DNA of 64,000 bases, taken from positions 124,001 through 188,000 of the forward strand of contig WGNL01000004.1 in NCBI GenBank assembly GCA_016124585.1. Direction: 5' to 3'. Each line of letters starts with the position of its first letter. The stretch's first letter is position 1. Below are positions 63,355-64,000 of the stretch, piece after piece. Made by a program: the position numbers and the translations under genes. This DNA is from Bacteroidota bacterium. Its GTDB lineage: Bacteria > Bacteroidota > Bacteroidia > Chitinophagales > Saprospiraceae. The notes beneath the pieces are model-generated. The model was not told where the DNA came from and did no database searches. It saw only the letters and a list, made by a program, of their open reading frames with translations.

Positions 63355-63774
63355 TTAGAACATTTCAACCCCTGCAAAATGGAATGCGCCCTCAATGGCT
63401 GCATTTTCGTCAGAATCAGAACCATGCACCGCATTCTCGCCCATGCTTTTTGCATATTTTGCACGAATAGTACCTGGCTCAGCATTGGCAGGATTTGTGG
63501 CGCCAATCAAAGTGCGGAAATCAGACACAGCATTTTCTTTCTCAAGAATTGCCGCTACAATTGGTCCTGAAGACATGAAATCTACCAATTCACCGTAAAA
63601 AGGGCGTTCGGCATGCACAGCGTAGAACTCACCAGCTTTTGCACGGGTAAGTTGGGTCATTTTCAAAGCAACGATTCGAAAACCTGCTGCTGTGATGTCG
63701 TTGAGGATAGCTCCAATGTGTCCGTCACGAACGCCATCGGGTTTAATCATGGTCAAAGTCTTATTTCCTGACAT
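63355..63774 (-). CDS. ndk: Nucleoside diphosphate kinase
   Basis: Transfers the gamma-phosphate of ATP to nucleoside diphosphates. The 139-residue protein has the usual length, with [10 protein letters not shown] (Lys11), the substrate region [40 protein letters not shown], and the phospho-acceptor His117 in NAVHGSDS. The frame opens at 63825, but the ATG at 63774 matches the family. An extended -7 element lies about 95 bases upstream. Confidence 0.95.
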   Translation of the reverse strand: MSGNKTLTMIKPDGVRDGHIGAILNDITAAGFRIVALKMTQLTRAKAGEFYAVHAERPFYGELVDFMSSGPIVAAILEKENAVSDFRTLIGATNPANAEPGTIRAKYAKSMGENAVHGSDSDENAAIEGAFHFAGVEMF

Positions 63775-63860
63775 GGTAATATTTTTTGGATTGAAAGCGG
63801 GAAGCAAAGAGCTCGTATTCAACAATTCTTTAAGTCACGCTGCCAAACTTTGTTTTAAAA

Positions 63861-63874
63861 CGGGCGCAAAAGTA
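63861..63874 (-). promoter_or_regulatory. -7 element upstream of ndk with GC-rich extension
   Basis: On the minus strand TACTTTTG (63867-63874) is directly followed by CGCCCG (63861-63866), identical in its last ten bases to the ychF element TTTGCGCCCG plus flank. It implies a leader of about 85 bases. No clear -33 TTTG is seen. Confidence 0.55.
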
Positions 63875-63969
63875 AACTTTTTGGCCTTTTTGGGTTAAAT
63901 ACAGAGGTTAATTTTGGAATAATTATATTTTTTGGGAACTTCGCCCGCCAAATTTTTGAGGTAAGACTA

Positions 63970-64000
63970 ATGGAAAACATCAACGAAGTAAAATCGCTGC
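63970..64000 (+). CDS. 5' end of a gene divergent from ndk (possibly DHH-family NrnA-like)
   Basis: Only the first ten codons (MENINEVKSL) are inside the window. The peptide resembles the N-terminus of bacterial DHH/DHHA1 oligoribonuclease-PAP phosphatases (NrnA), which often start with a short 'I-x-E-(V/I)-K-x-L' helix. A gene of that kind beside ndk would be unsurprising. The evidence is thin; only the start codon and reading direction are firm. Confidence 0.4.
   Translation, partial: MENINEVKSL

Noticed and set aside
1-64000. CRISPR arrays, rRNA or tRNA genes, prophage modules
   Set aside because: No regularly spaced repeats, no rRNA-like blocks, no cloverleaf-capable intergenic segments and no phage structural genes were recognised by eye. 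A tRNAscan/Infernal run would settle the RNA question.

Overview
The window is a chromosomal segment of a member of the Bacteroidota, most probably a Saprospiria-like lineage (inference). Direct evidence: at least six secreted proteins end in type IX secretion (T9SS) sorting domains of type A or B. There are PorT-like and FecA-like outer-membrane proteins, a threonine dehydrogenase of the epimerase type beside glycine C-acetyltransferase, and Bacteroidota -7 promoter elements (TAnnTTTG). Start codons generally lack a strong Shine-Dalgarno. I see no rRNA, tRNA, CRISPR array, intact IS or prophage.

Layout. 1-75 is the 3' end of a T9SS type-B cargo gene, followed by a lone HSDR_N-like nuclease domain. 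741-2950 is the threonine-to-glycine pair tdh-kbl, convergent with an MFS transporter. 4348-5445 is ychF, then a large T9SS type-B adhesin-like gene. 7844-10526 is nnr-rlmH-rhomboid. 10604-14514 carries an SPFH protein and a FecA-like TonB receptor. 14782-21079 is a T9SS type-A block: two tandem paralogs and an M43 metalloprotease with a beta-helix. 21809-23683 holds an orphan protein flanked by strong inverted repeats and a C1 peptidase. 23929-28974 is metabolic: glpD, surE, a small membrane protein, tryptophan 2,3-dioxygenase and lpxB. 28985-33291 has a GNAT-like protein, a beta-barrel protein and an ECF sigma / anti-sigma / DUF4097 cassette. 33460-35284 pairs a GntP permease with a stand-alone 6-phosphogluconate-dehydrogenase-like domain. 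35810-40728 has an animal-type haem peroxidase, a lipoprotein alpha-L-fucosidase and a retropepsin-like protease. 40793-43765 is a TolC plus membrane-fusion pair without its pump. 43968-46846 is rimO followed by two hypothetical envelope genes. 46958-48460 is a second M43 protease and 48739-49671 is mdh. 49672-50873 is a long non-genic, GC-rich interval with a MITE-like element. 50874-63278 holds a coiled-coil protein, a DinB-like protein, prmA, a 1509-residue secreted orphan, a 1400-residue T9SS type-B protein with four Cys-rich tandem repeats, a DEDDh exonuclease and a secreted DUF4412-like protein. ndk and the 5' end of a probable DHH-family gene close the window.

How it fits together. The window mixes housekeeping genes (ychF, nnr, rlmH, surE, lpxB, rimO, mdh, prmA, ndk) with a large cell-surface and secreted set: proteases, fucosidase, adhesins, TonB receptor and sigma/anti-sigma envelope regulation. 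This suits an aerobic, surface-associated degrader of protein and glycan (inference). The features most worth a second look are non-coding (the 49.8-50.3 kb inverted-repeat element, the 21.45 kb long hairpin, a recurring extended promoter motif) and the unrecognised large secreted proteins downstream of prmA.
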